Shown in pieces: positions 10,163 through 19,167 of a stretch of DNA of 64,000 bases. The notes beneath the pieces are model-generated. The model saw only the letters and a list, made by a program, of their open reading frames with translations, was not told the origin of the DNA and made no database searches. Numbering within the stretch: position 1 is the stretch's first letter; each line of letters begins with the position of its first letter. This stretch comes from Clostridiales bacterium (GTDB taxonomy: Bacteria > Bacillota > Clostridia > Christensenellales > Borkfalkiaceae), in assembly GCA_015055805.1 (NCBI GenBank), contig SVHN01000008.1:20669-84668 (forward strand), in the 5' to 3' direction. The translations under genes were made by a program, and so were the position numbers.

Positions 10163-12187
10163 ATGAAGAAAGTAAGAGGAATAAATATATTAAACCCCGT
10201 AGATGTGGATAGGGAATATTATTTAAAAGCAATAGATTTTGCAATAGAAAACGGATATAACCATATTCAGTTAAACGGACCTATTCACGACTTTAAGCGT
10301 TGCAATGTTGATGGAATGATGTTTTATAAAAAATATGCAGAGTTTAACTGCGAAAAGGACGCAGACTATGTTAATTATTGCATTGACGTCGTTAATGAAG
10401 CTCTTGAAAAATCTAACAAGGCGGGAATAAAAACCTATATGTGGCACCACGAGTTAGACGTTCCGAGCGATTTTATGGCTAGATATCCTGAAATATTAAA
10501 TGATAGCGGAGACGTGGAGATAACACACCCGTTAATTAAGGATTTTTTGGAAAACAAATTGAAAGATTTTTACGAAACCTATCCGCTAATGGATGGGCTT
10601 GTTATAACTTTTTATGAAACAAAGATCCCTTTGTTGCGTTTAAAAAATCAAAAATTAGGACAGCAAGAAAGAATGGAATACATAACGAATATTCTTTATG
10701 AAACTTCTAAAAGCATGGGGAAAGAACTTGTTGTTAGGACTGACGCAACGCTAGAAGAAGATTATAAAGTGTTACTTGATACGTACGTAAAAGTTTCCAC
10801 TGATATGATGATAATGGATAAATGGACACAGTACGACTGGAGTTTATCGCTGCCCTCAAATCAATTTATCAAAAACGTAACAAGAAGTCCTCTTTTAATA
10901 GAAACAGATATATTTGGTGAGTATTTTGGCAAAGGAAGATTGCCTTTAATGCTAAAAAAACACATCAAGGAAAATTTTGATTTTTGTGAGCAGTTTAATC
11001 CTATAGGATACTGTTCAAGAATTGATAGAGGTGGACAATATTGTTTCGGGCAAGTCAACGAAGTGAATTTACATATAATGAAAGCTTGTCTTGACGGTGG
11101 TGATGTTAACGAAGTAGTTAACAAGTTTTTTAATGATAAATACGGCAAGGCCAGCGATAAAGTTTTATCCATTATGGAAAAGACTGAAGACGTTGTTAGA
11201 AAAACGCTTTTTGCTGGAAGTTATTATTATAGTGAACTTTCTTTGTTCCCTTCGCTTAATCATTGTAAAAATCATTTCTATTTTGAGCAAATGAAAACAA
11301 ACGGAAAAGTTGTTTCTAATGAATGGTTTGTTCCAAAAGATTATCAAGTAAAAGATCCTGACGTCATTTTTAGCGACTTAAAATATGCAAAAGATTGCGC
11401 AAGAAAACTGTTAGAACAAATTCTAAAATTAAAGGATGAAATAGAAGAACAAAAATATAAAGAATTATTTGTTAAGTTCAAGAACTTGCAATTAGTAACG
11501 GAAGCTTGGTCTTGTCTTGCCGAAGTATTCTATAATTACGTTAAATATTTCGAGCAAAGAGAAGAAAAGTATAAAGATTACCTGTTTAGCGCGTTGCAAA
11601 ATTTAATTAAAATTGACGAACAGGGGATGTCAGCTTTAGGTGATGAATTTATATGTCACGTTTCAGAGGTCGCGGGGAAAAAAGGGCCAAGTAGAAACAG
11701 AATACTAGAATTCGTTCAAGATGTTAAGCAAAGTTTTAATTATGAAACAAAAATCGTGAATGGGCTTGAAAAGGATAATCCTATCGATTTTATAGTCTGC
11801 GGTGGCGGAAACGAAGGTCACGAATTGAAAAAGGAAGTTAATTTCAGCGATACTTTATTTTTGGACGGTGAACTAGTAAGAATTCCAGGGAATAAAAAGG
11901 GATTGGATTGGAGTTTGATTAACGCACATGGCTGGTTTTCGTACAGCCTAAAAGTTAAACCTAACGCTAAAAACATTATTAAACTGGTTGTGGGCGGAAA
12001 AACGGACAAAGTAAACTTTAAGGTTACGATTGCGGATAAAGAATATTTTATCAATCAAGACAATAAGGGGAAAAACGTCATTATATTAAAATACAAAACT
12101 AGACAAGATGAGAACAGTGTAAGGATACAAATTGATAAAATATCAGGACATACACCTTGTATTTACACTATAGAAACTTTACAATAG
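10163..12187 (+). CDS. Large glycosidase-like protein, uncertain family
   Basis: 674 residues, GAGG seven bases before the ATG. The first 320 residues look like an alpha/beta barrel: RGINILNP, NGYNHIQLNGP, KTYMWHHELD (an HHELD motif near residue 98), MDGLVITFYET, and LIETDIFGEYFGKG. A helical stretch follows (about 330-530), then a C-terminal beta-domain. The layout (barrel then helical domain, acidic residues at strand ends) resembles alpha-glucuronidases of the GH67/GH115 kind, but I do not see a diagnostic signature, so I leave the family open. Intracellular by lack of signal peptide; embedded in the operon between nagA and a transporter gene. Confidence 0.55.
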   Translation: MKKVRGINILNPVDVDREYYLKAIDFAIENGYNHIQLNGPIHDFKRCNVDGMMFYKKYAEFNCEKDADYVNYCIDVVNEALEKSNKAGIKTYMWHHELDVPSDFMARYPEILNDSGDVEITHPLIKDFLENKLKDFYETYPLMDGLVITFYETKIPLLRLKNQKLGQQERMEYITNILYETSKSMGKELVVRTDATLEEDYKVLLDTYVKVSTDMMIMDKWTQYDWSLSLPSNQFIKNVTRSPLLIETDIFGEYFGKGRLPLMLKKHIKENFDFCEQFNPIGYCSRIDRGGQYCFGQVNEVNLHIMKACLDGGDVNEVVNKFFNDKYGKASDKVLSIMEKTEDVVRKTLFAGSYYYSELSLFPSLNHCKNHFYFEQMKTNGKVVSNEWFVPKDYQVKDPDVIFSDLKYAKDCARKLLEQILKLKDEIEEQKYKELFVKFKNLQLVTEAWSCLAEVFYNYVKYFEQREEKYKDYLFSALQNLIKIDEQGMSALGDEFICHVSEVAGKKGPSRNRILEFVQDVKQSFNYETKIVNGLEKDNPIDFIVCGGGNEGHELKKEVNFSDTLFLDGELVRIPGNKKGLDWSLINAHGWFSYSLKVKPNAKNIIKLVVGGKTDKVNFKVTIADKEYFINQDNKGKNVIILKYKTRQDENSVRIQIDKISGHTPCIYTIETLQ

Positions 12188-12189
12188 CT

Positions 12190-13107
12190 ATGAAGACAAA
12201 AAATTTAAGTTTGATATTTATAATAGCAGCTGCCGTAGGTTGGGGCTGTATAGGTTTAGCGACTAGACCGTTAGGCAATGCAGGGTTGTCGTCGTTGCAG
12301 ATTACAATTGTAAGATTGATTTTTACGACGCTGATTATGTCTTTATATCTAGTTGTTCGTAACAGAAAATTATTTATTATAAAATTAAAAGATTTACCGC
12401 TTTTTGTTTTGGCAGGAATAAATTTTTTTTGTCTATTGTTTTTTTATATCTCTGCAATTAAAGAAAATAATTCTTCATCAGTTGCAGCAATGTTGCTTTA
12501 TACTTCACCGATATGGCTAACTATTCTTTCGCGAATTATTTTTAAGGAAAAAGTCACGTGGGTAAGAATTGTAGCACTTTTAGGGACTATGTGTGGGTGT
12601 TGTCTTTTAATGCTGACACAACCTATATCAGTTTCTTTGCTCGGTGTAGTATTTGGACTTTTGTCGGGTGTTAGTCAAGCACTGTATAGTGTTTTTGGCA
12701 AAAAATTAACAAGTAGAAATGCGGCGGAAACCAATACTTTTTATACATTTTTATTTGCAACGCTATGTTCGTTAATTTTTATTTCACCAATAGAAATCGG
12801 TATGTTTGTAAAGGATAATCTTTCTTTGTCAATAACCGCTTTTTCTTTTTTGGTAGTGTTGATGACTGTCGTTCCTTACACTTTATACATAGCGGGATTA
12901 AAAAATACTTCAGTAGGTGTTGCAGGCATTATATGCATATTAGAGCCGATAGTTGCATCAGTTTTAGGCTTTATAGTATTTAGTGATCCCGTAAACATAT
13001 GGAGTATTTTAGGAATTGTTATCGTTATAGCATCGCTAGTATTTATTGAACTTGAAGAAAAAATTCTAAGAAAATTTGAAGGAGTTAAAAATAATGCAAG
13101 ACTTTAA
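12190..13107 (+). CDS. EamA (DMT superfamily) transporter
   Basis: 305 residues from the ATG at 12190, two bases after the previous stop; the longer reading from TTG 12157 would overlap the upstream gene and is less likely. Ten hydrophobic segments in two five-helix halves, with the GWGCIGLATRP start of helix 1 and the second-half repeat VVFGLLSGVSQALYSVFGKK, are typical of EamA exporters. It probably exports a metabolite or by-product of the operon. No strong ribosome site, so translation likely depends on the preceding gene. Confidence 0.85.
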   Translation: MKTKNLSLIFIIAAAVGWGCIGLATRPLGNAGLSSLQITIVRLIFTTLIMSLYLVVRNRKLFIIKLKDLPLFVLAGINFFCLLFFYISAIKENNSSSVAAMLLYTSPIWLTILSRIIFKEKVTWVRIVALLGTMCGCCLLMLTQPISVSLLGVVFGLLSGVSQALYSVFGKKLTSRNAAETNTFYTFLFATLCSLIFISPIEIGMFVKDNLSLSITAFSFLVVLMTVVPYTLYIAGLKNTSVGVAGIICILEPIVASVLGFIVFSDPVNIWSILGIVIVIASLVFIELEEKILRKFEGVKNNARL

Positions 13108-14470
13108 AGTAGGTTATGCAAGTGTAAATATTAACCCACGACTAGGTTGCCCTATTTTTGGTTATTACGTTCCAAGATTTGCTAAGGGCTTTTTAGATGA
13201 TTTAGAGGCGTGTGCTGTGGCATTTTCTCTTAATGGAAAAACTTCGCTTTTGATCAGTATAGATAATGGTGGAGTTACTAAAGATTTAATTGATAAGATA
13301 ACGCATAGTATAGAAAACAAAACCAGCGTTTGCAGTAATGACGTTATTATATGTGCTACACATACGCATACTAGTCCTTTTTGTTATGAAACAGATATGT
13401 TTGAAATGGACTATCGTATAGTTAATGAATATGCTGATTTCCTATTGCAGCGCGTAACAGACCTTGCTGTGCTTACTCTTGCAGATTTAAAACCTGCAAA
13501 ATTAGGCATTGGTACGGTTACTGCACCTGATAGAATTGCATATATAAGACGTTATAAAATGAAAGATGGGACGACAATGACGTGTCCGCCCATAAACAAT
13601 CCAAACATTGATCATCCTATTGGAGAACTTGATCAACGAGTTCACGTTATACGAATTGATAGAAAAAATGCCGAGAGTATTGTTATATTAAATTACGGAT
13701 TGCATGCTGACTGTGTAAATGGTGAACTTATATCTTCCGATTGGATAGGCTGGGTGAAGAGAACATTAGATAAAGCACTTGACGGAGTAAAATGCATGTG
13801 TATTATAGGGGCGCAAGGTGACGTTGGAAGCACAAACGTTAATCCCATAGATGGAGATATGAACGATACCGAAATAAGTTTTGATAACGAAATGAAGAGC
13901 CCGGGCATGGCACGTTTTATCGGAAGGGCATTGGCAGGAGCAGTATTGCAGATATATGATAAAGTTGCATATCAAGAAGTGGACACTATTAAGGTCGTTA
14001 AAAAGAAATTAACCGTTCAGGCTAACGTTCCTAGCGAACAAGAGTTGGTTACTGCAAGAAGGTACAAAGAGTTGCACGACGCAGGAAGAGACGATCTTAT
14101 CCCTTATAAAGCTATGGAACTTACTACGGTGGTTGCCGAAGCACTTAGAATGTGTAGAATGGCAAACGGCCCAAAAACTTTTGAGCTGCCTATGAGTGGA
14201 ATGAGAATAGGGGATTTAGCGTTTATAGGAATCCCGGGTGAACCTTTCACTGAAATAGGAGTTAAAATAAAAGAAACGGATGGTTGGGGAATGATTTGCC
14301 CTTCTATTAATACAAACGGAAAGGAAGGATATTTTCCAAGCAAAGAAGCGTTTGACGAAGGAGGCTACGAGGCGAGAACATCACCTTTTACAGCGGGAGT
14401 GGCACAATCAATAGTCGATTGCGCGAAAGAGATCTTAAAAGAATTAAAATTTAAGGATAAAACGAAATAA
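13094..14470 (+). CDS. Neutral/alkaline ceramidase-like hydrolase
   Basis: 458 residues from ATG 13094 with GAAGGAG upstream; it overlaps the transporter gene by 14 bases. The opening VGYASVNINPRLGCPIFGYY and the metal-binding ATHTHTSP (His90, His92) match the N-terminal domain of neutral/alkaline non-lysosomal ceramidases (PF04734), followed by GAQGDVGSTN, another family motif. Unlike secreted ceramidases it has no signal peptide, and the C-terminal immunoglobulin-like domain is short or missing. In bacterial carbohydrate loci such proteins are common with unknown substrate; an amidase on an N-acylated sugar is as plausible as ceramide cleavage. Confidence 0.75.
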   Translation: MQDFKVGYASVNINPRLGCPIFGYYVPRFAKGFLDDLEACAVAFSLNGKTSLLISIDNGGVTKDLIDKITHSIENKTSVCSNDVIICATHTHTSPFCYETDMFEMDYRIVNEYADFLLQRVTDLAVLTLADLKPAKLGIGTVTAPDRIAYIRRYKMKDGTTMTCPPINNPNIDHPIGELDQRVHVIRIDRKNAESIVILNYGLHADCVNGELISSDWIGWVKRTLDKALDGVKCMCIIGAQGDVGSTNVNPIDGDMNDTEISFDNEMKSPGMARFIGRALAGAVLQIYDKVAYQEVDTIKVVKKKLTVQANVPSEQELVTARRYKELHDAGRDDLIPYKAMELTTVVAEALRMCRMANGPKTFELPMSGMRIGDLAFIGIPGEPFTEIGVKIKETDGWGMICPSINTNGKEGYFPSKEAFDEGGYEARTSPFTAGVAQSIVDCAKEILKELKFKDKTK

Positions 14471-14551
14471 ACAGTTCTATTAAAAAAGAAAAAACTTATA
14501 AAACTATTGCATAGAGTAAACAATTTGCTCAACATATTGAAGGAATAATTT

Positions 14552-15529
14552 ATGGATGCTTTTATACCAATGTTAAAAAATGTTATACTGTTTGTTTTGC
14601 TTGCTGTGCCGGGTTATATCTTGGTAAAATGTAAAGCATTAAAACAAGAACAGTCGGGCGTGCTGTCAAAACTTTTAATGTATGTTGGCATGCCTTTCCT
14701 TATAATATCGAGCACACTCGGAATATCTTTTACTAAAGAAACGATATCGGGAATGGCGTTTTCGGCTATACTTGGCGCTGTTCTCACCTTTGGATTTTTC
14801 TTTTTGTCAATTCCACTTTCAAAGAATAAATCGGCGGATAATAATGACCCGTTATGGAATAAAAAAAGACAAGGCATTATAAGATTTTCTCAAATTTTTG
14901 CCAACAATGGTTTTTTAGGGCTACCACTTGCTGCGGCGGTTTTTGGTTCTATAAGCCCAGTATTTACATATCTAGTCGTATTGAATATTATTAACAACGT
15001 ATTCATTTATTCTCTTGGAACTTATCTTGTTTCTGGCGATAAGAATACGATAAGTCTAAAAAGCACTTTATTAAATCCTGTACTGTTATCTTTTATAATA
15101 GGAATAATACTTAATCTTTTAGGTGTTTCAAAGATGGTGCCAGAACTTGTTACGTTTTCCGACCATTTTAAAAATTTAGTAACGCCGATATCAATGTTGA
15201 TACTTGGCATGAAACTAGCGGGAATAAAATTTAGTTCGATGTTTAAATCTAGGGGATTATATTATGTTTCGTCTATAAAACTGATACTATTTCCAGCCAT
15301 TGCGGTAGCGTTTACTTATCTTTTCACAATTATTGTTCCTACCGATTCGGTAAATTTGATTCTTGCCATGTTCGTGGCGTTTTCAATGCCTGTTGCGGGG
15401 CTTGCAACAGCATTTGCGGATAGGTATAATGGAGACGCAAAAAACGCTGTAATATATACTCTTGGGACTACGATACTTTCGATTATAACTATTCCAATAT
15501 TGTATATGTTATTGTGTTTTATGTTATAG
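14552..15529 (+). CDS. AEC family transporter (auxin efflux carrier type)
   Basis: 325 residues, about ten membrane segments in two halves with a central charged loop near residues 90-110. The start MLKNVILFVLLAVPGYILVK and the internal NNGFLGLPLAAAVFG (a broken helix with NxGFxGxP) are characteristic of AEC/malonate-type carriers. AAGGA precedes the ATG. It follows the ceramidase-like gene after an 81-base gap without a clear terminator and may be the last gene of the operon. Substrate unknown, probably an organic anion. Confidence 0.8.
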   Translation: MDAFIPMLKNVILFVLLAVPGYILVKCKALKQEQSGVLSKLLMYVGMPFLIISSTLGISFTKETISGMAFSAILGAVLTFGFFFLSIPLSKNKSADNNDPLWNKKRQGIIRFSQIFANNGFLGLPLAAAVFGSISPVFTYLVVLNIINNVFIYSLGTYLVSGDKNTISLKSTLLNPVLLSFIIGIILNLLGVSKMVPELVTFSDHFKNLVTPISMLILGMKLAGIKFSSMFKSRGLYYVSSIKLILFPAIAVAFTYLFTIIVPTDSVNLILAMFVAFSMPVAGLATAFADRYNGDAKNAVIYTLGTTILSIITIPILYMLLCFML

Positions 15530-15579
15530 GTGTGAAAAGTTAGTCGTGCATTTTTAACATGAAATAAATTTTGTTTGAT

Positions 15580-15750
15580 ATGATTATAGAAACTAAATGG
15601 ATTATTTGCCCAGAGTGTGGAGAAAAGACAAGAGTAAAGATAAAACAAACTACAATAATGAAAGATTTTCTATTGTTTTGTAATCATTGCAAGAAAGAAT
15701 TTACCGTTGATGTGGAAAATTTTACTGTTAAAGTGATAAAAGAAAATTGA
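15580..15750 (+). CDS. Cysteine-rich KTR domain protein (copy A)
   Basis: A 56-residue protein. It carries WIICPECGEKTRVK, then MKDFLLFCNHCKKEFTVDVE: two CxxC pairs that would bind zinc, plus the KTR tripeptide that names the Cys_rich_KTR family (PF14205). Such genes are typical passengers of Tn916-like and other conjugative elements in Bacillota. A near-identical copy lies at 21,744, and both are followed by the same roughly 60-base flank. Confidence 0.8.
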   Translation: MIIETKWIICPECGEKTRVKIKQTTIMKDFLLFCNHCKKEFTVDVENFTVKVIKEN

Positions 15751-15832
15751 CAAATTAATTTAATTAAATAGAATGATTGACCATCATGGAGGCGAAGAGT
15801 CTAAAGACGGTTAAAAGTCGGTGATATATCTA
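15580..15832 (+). repeat. Direct repeat, left copy (KTR gene plus flank)
   Basis: This stretch reappears at 21,744-22,001 at roughly 80 percent identity by eye. The best kept part is the noncoding tail: AATGATTGACCATCAT, then TCTAAAGACGG, then TTAAAAGTCGGTGATATAT. The two copies are in the same orientation and enclose the mosaic region. Confidence 0.75.
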
Positions 15833-16100
15833 TCAGCGGCTTTTTCGTACAATTTTTAAAAATTCGGAATAATTTCGGCGTCTTAATCGCTTGATATATA
15901 GAAGATAAAAATGGAGGTGATTGAAATGAACAATTTTTAGTCTTACCGATAGACTTTAAACTTCGGAAAATAAGCAGGGGAAAAATTTACTTTTTTAGTA
16001 TAGCGAGGAACGTATTTGTCTTGCCAAATATACGATTTAAGAAATCGCCTCGTTGGTGGAAGTGCTCCCCCAAACCCCTTTAATAAATAAAAAAATAAAT
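15833..16100. other. Non-coding stretch of decayed element DNA
   Basis: About 270 bases with no convincing gene. A good ribosome site followed by a five-codon reading frame (near 15,911-15,940) looks like debris of a start region. I see no RNA gene. Confidence 0.4.
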
Positions 16101-16114
16101 AGGAGGTAAACAGT

Positions 16115-16486
16115 ATTGTCAAGAAACTTTTAGAAGAAGTAGGCAAGGTTTTAATAGGCGAGTCAACTTTTGATATAAACACATTAAACGAATCGCTAAA
16201 AATTCAAAAGGACAAACTTGCAACGTTGGAACAAAGAATTCCTATCGCACTACAAGAATTAAACAACGAGAAAGAAATGCTTGATAATATAGATTACCTA
16301 TACGACGAATTTGTTAGCTGGAGTGAAGAATTTAATCTTGCTACAAAAGAGCGCAAGAAAATGATAATCTGCAAATTATTCAAAAGCATAAAGATAGGCA
16401 AAGGCTATAACGTAGAGATAACCTTAAACTTAGATTACGAGCAATTCCTAAACGGAACAAATAATGAAGAGTCTATAGCGATATAG
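16115..16486 (+). pseudogene. Serine recombinase, C-terminal remnant
   Basis: The frame is open from 16,103 to the TAG at 16,486 and encodes a coiled, charged tail: a helix with KKLLEEVGKVLIGE, LNESLKIQKDKLATLEQRI, then LATKERKKMIICKLFKSIKIG and a final YNVEITLNLDYEQFLNG. This is the C-terminal end of large serine site-specific recombinases (the coiled-coil and last beta part); the catalytic Ser domain and zinc ribbon are gone. AGGAGG at 16,101-16,106 lies eight bases before an ATT codon at 16,115, so a fragment could still be translated from a rare start. Confidence 0.7.
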
Positions 16487-16547
16487 ATTCTTCTTTGGAA
16501 AAATGTCAAAAAACTTAATTCTTGCATCGGAAAAGTGTCATAAAGTA

Positions 16548-16576
16548 TTGACTTTAAAGTAATCAAGTGATAAAAT
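16548..16576 (+). promoter_or_regulatory. Promoter of the DUF4143 ATPase gene
   Basis: TTGACT at 16548-16553, 17 bases, then TAAAAT at 16571-16576. The start codon is 84 bases further on. Confidence 0.65.
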
Positions 16577-16659
16577 ATGATAAAAACTACAAATTATGTG
16601 ATTATTTACTCGCAACACATCAAAAAAGTGTGATTTTATAATATAAAGGAGATATCGAT

Positions 16660-17985
16660 ATGAAACGAATTATTATAGAAGAATTGAGAAAGTGGAAGGA
16701 TTCGAAGAGAAGAAAACCCTTGATATTAAGAGGGGCAAGGCAAGTTGGTAAAACATGGATATTAGAAGAGTTTGGAAAAGAGTTTGAAGATGGATTTATA
16801 AGAATAAATTTTGACAAACAACCAGAATATCATCAGTTTTTTGAAACAACTAAAGACGTTAAGAGGATTATAAAAAATATAACGTTGGCAAGTGGTCAAA
16901 AGATAACAACGAAAACGTTGATAATATTTGATGAAATACAAGCTTGTCCTAAAGCACTTAACACATTGAAGTATTTTTGTGAAGATGCTCCGGAGTATTT
17001 TATAGCATCGGCAGGTTCTTTACTAGGATTAAGTTTGTCGCAAGGGTTTCCTGTGGGTAAAGTTGATTTTCTTGATATGGGACCAATGACTTTTAAGGAG
17101 TTTTTAATTGCAAACGGTGATAATAATCTTGTTAAATTTATGGAAACTCTTGATGATATTGAGCAAGTTCCTGATGCTTTCGCTGAACCCTTAATAGAAA
17201 AATTAAAAATGTATTTTATTATTGGCGGTATGCCAGAACCAGTTAAGTATTGGGTAGAAGATGGCGACATAAAGGAAGTGGATAAAACACAAATTGATAT
17301 TTTAGACGCTTACGAAAATGACTTTGGCAAACATGCGCCAGAGACTGACGTTACTAAAATAAGATTGATATGGAAATCTCTTCCATCACAATTGTCTAGA
17401 GAAAATAAAAAATTTTTATATAGTGCGGTAAAAGAAGGTGCTAGGGCTAGAGAATATGAAAATGCATTAAACTGGTTAAAAAATGCTGACTTAATAAAGA
17501 AAGTTTCAAAAATTACAAAACCAGCACTACCGATTTCAGCCTATGAGGATTTGACTTCGTTTAAGATATATATGGGGGACGTAGGTTTGTTAAGAAGGCA
17601 CTCACATTTAGCATATTCTGCTTTTTTAGAAGAAAATAGATTGTTTACAGAATTTAAAGGTGCGTTAACTGAAAATTTTGTTTTGCAAAGTTTATTAAGA
17701 CAATTTGAAGTAACACCATACTATTGGGCGGAAACACCCCACGAAGTTGATTTTATCATTCAGAAAGAAAATAATATATATCCTGTTGAAGTAAAGTCAG
17801 GTAAAAATATAGTGGGTGCAAGTATAAAGCAATATTTGAGAGATTATGAGAGTGAAACAAAATTTGCTATTAGATTTTCTTTAAGAAACTTATCGTTTGA
17901 TGGTAGGATATTAAACATCCCATTATATCTAATAGATGAAACTGATAGAATTGTTTCGTTAGTAGAAAGGCAAAAAGAAAAATAA
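16660..17985 (+). CDS. AAA ATPase with DUF4143 domain
   Basis: 441 residues. Walker A is GARQVGKT (residues 25-32), Walker B IIFDEIQA with Asp91, then a sensor-type ASAGSLLG. The C-terminal part (from about 200) carries the DUF4143 pattern: GGMPEPV, then ENFVLQSLLRQ, then a nuclease-like HEVDFIIQKENNIYPVEVKSGK, which matches the PD-(D/E)xK core D-x(n)-ExK. Widespread in anaerobes, often near mobile DNA and toxin genes; exact role unknown. RBS AAAGGAG. Own promoter and terminator make it a single-gene unit. It sits between the two recombinase-tail remnants. Confidence 0.85.
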   Translation: MKRIIIEELRKWKDSKRRKPLILRGARQVGKTWILEEFGKEFEDGFIRINFDKQPEYHQFFETTKDVKRIIKNITLASGQKITTKTLIIFDEIQACPKALNTLKYFCEDAPEYFIASAGSLLGLSLSQGFPVGKVDFLDMGPMTFKEFLIANGDNNLVKFMETLDDIEQVPDAFAEPLIEKLKMYFIIGGMPEPVKYWVEDGDIKEVDKTQIDILDAYENDFGKHAPETDVTKIRLIWKSLPSQLSRENKKFLYSAVKEGARAREYENALNWLKNADLIKKVSKITKPALPISAYEDLTSFKIYMGDVGLLRRHSHLAYSAFLEENRLFTEFKGALTENFVLQSLLRQFEVTPYYWAETPHEVDFIIQKENNIYPVEVKSGKNIVGASIKQYLRDYESETKFAIRFSLRNLSFDGRILNIPLYLIDETDRIVSLVERQKEK

Positions 17986-18006
17986 ATTTATAATTTAAAA
18001 TCAAAT

Positions 18007-18048
18007 ATATAAAAACGGCAATAAAAAGATTTTTCGCCGTTTTTATAT
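18007..18048 (+). terminator. Terminator after DUF4143 ATPase
   Basis: An 11-bp stem, ATAAAAACGGC with GCCGTTTTTAT, around a 16-base loop; the T run forms the 3' arm. Confidence 0.75.
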
Positions 18049-18113
18049 AGAAAAGGAGAAACGAAAGAAATTGGTAGAAGTGTTTTGCATGAAGTTACCA
18101 AAAGCGTTTACAA

Positions 18114-18689
18114 GTGAGAAATTATAATAAAGAGTATTATAGAAAAAATTCTGAAGCAATTTGTAAAAGACAAAGGGAATATTATAGGATAAAGAAAGAG
18201 AAAATTAAAAAATATTTAGAAGATAAAGATAATTCCGTTGAAATGCCAAATGAAGTAATTGATTTTTTTGAAGACTTGCTTAGGCGGGAATATGAAAAAT
18301 ATGTAAATAAATGTAGAAAATGCTTAACAGTCTATGCTTATAAAAGTATGCAAAAGGTCAAACAAGCTTATGCAAGAAATGTGGAAGTATATTATCAAAA
18401 ATATCCTTTTGACAAACATATAGAAAAGCACATAAAGGGGGAACTATTTAAATTAGGCATTTTTGCAAATAGTGGTGAGTATGCAGATTGTTACGATTCT
18501 GGAATGTTGGCATATTTATATAGCATACATCGTTGTGCTGCGTTGAATTGTGATTACGTTCTTTTCTATATAAAGAAAATGATACGAATATATGTATGTT
18601 GTGCAAGAACAGTATATAGAGATTCGCATAATTTTTGTCGTATTAATAAATGTAAAGAAGTAAGAATAGAGAATTCTTATAATATCTAA
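18114..18689 (+). CDS. Hypothetical basic, tyrosine- and cysteine-rich protein
   Basis: 191 residues from a GTG start; the start is unsure because the nearest good ribosome site (AAAGGAG at 18,053) is too far away and the ATG at 18,089 is out of frame. The N-terminus is a charged helix beginning MRNYNKEYYRKNSE, a form seen in small proteins of mobile elements. The middle has KCRKCL, and the C-terminal third holds seven cysteines in YSIHRCAALNCDYV, YVCCART and later. No family recognised. It may be a 5'-truncated gene. It has the A-rich composition of the mosaic region. Confidence 0.4.
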   Translation: MRNYNKEYYRKNSEAICKRQREYYRIKKEKIKKYLEDKDNSVEMPNEVIDFFEDLLRREYEKYVNKCRKCLTVYAYKSMQKVKQAYARNVEVYYQKYPFDKHIEKHIKGELFKLGIFANSGEYADCYDSGMLAYLYSIHRCAALNCDYVLFYIKKMIRIYVCCARTVYRDSHNFCRINKCKEVRIENSYNI

Positions 18690-19120
18690 TGATAGGTAAA
18701 TAAATACTAAGCCGTTTAATAATTTGGGAGTAATTAAATAGGGAAATAATAATTGTAAAAATGTCAGAATAATTAACTTTAAATATAGCACAGAATATTC
18801 TAGTAGAAATAAGAATATTAATGTTTAACCATTATTTCAAATAATGCTGATAATATGAAATAATACGATGACTACACATTCCTGAACGGAATAAATAAGG
18901 AAGAGTCTATAGCGATATAGGCTCTTTTTGAAAAAGTGTCATAAAGTATTTACTTTCACTTAATAGTACGTTACTTTTGAAATAAGGATAATAGAATTTG
19001 AACGTTATTTCGAAAATCATTGACAAATTGAAATAAAGTAGATTGTGACAATATTAACTGACAATAAAACAAATTAAAATGTTTAGGAAGTGAAAAATAA
19101 AAAACTAAAATAACATTTTA
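18690..19120. other. Intergenic region with second recombinase-tail remnant
   Basis: About 430 bases with no complete gene. The only recognisable content is the remnant at 18,879-18,957 described separately. Confidence 0.5.
18879..18957 (+). repeat. Second copy of the serine recombinase 3' end
   Basis: Bases 18,879-18,920 encode FLNGINKEESIAI plus stop, matching the last residues of the remnant ending at 16,486 (FLNGTNNEESIAI). The noncoding bases after it, including GTGTCATAAAGTATT, also match 16,535-16,549, with about 35 bases missing in this copy. Confidence 0.7.
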
Positions 19121-19149
19121 TTGACGAAAATAGTAAAATGTGGTACACT
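19121..19149 (+). promoter_or_regulatory. Promoter of the AlbA_2 gene
   Basis: TTGACG at 19121-19126, 17 bases, then TACACT at 19144-19149. The start point would fall near 19,156, so an upstream in-frame ATG at 19,138 lies before the transcript and is excluded as the start codon. Confidence 0.65.
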
Positions 19150-19167
19150 GTTAAAACGAGGTTAATG

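Noticed and set aside
1694..15529. A full biosynthetic cluster for a natural product (esterase, hydrolases, exporter)
   Set aside because: There is no synthase, ligase or tailoring oxidase; the genes are those of glycan breakdown and transport.
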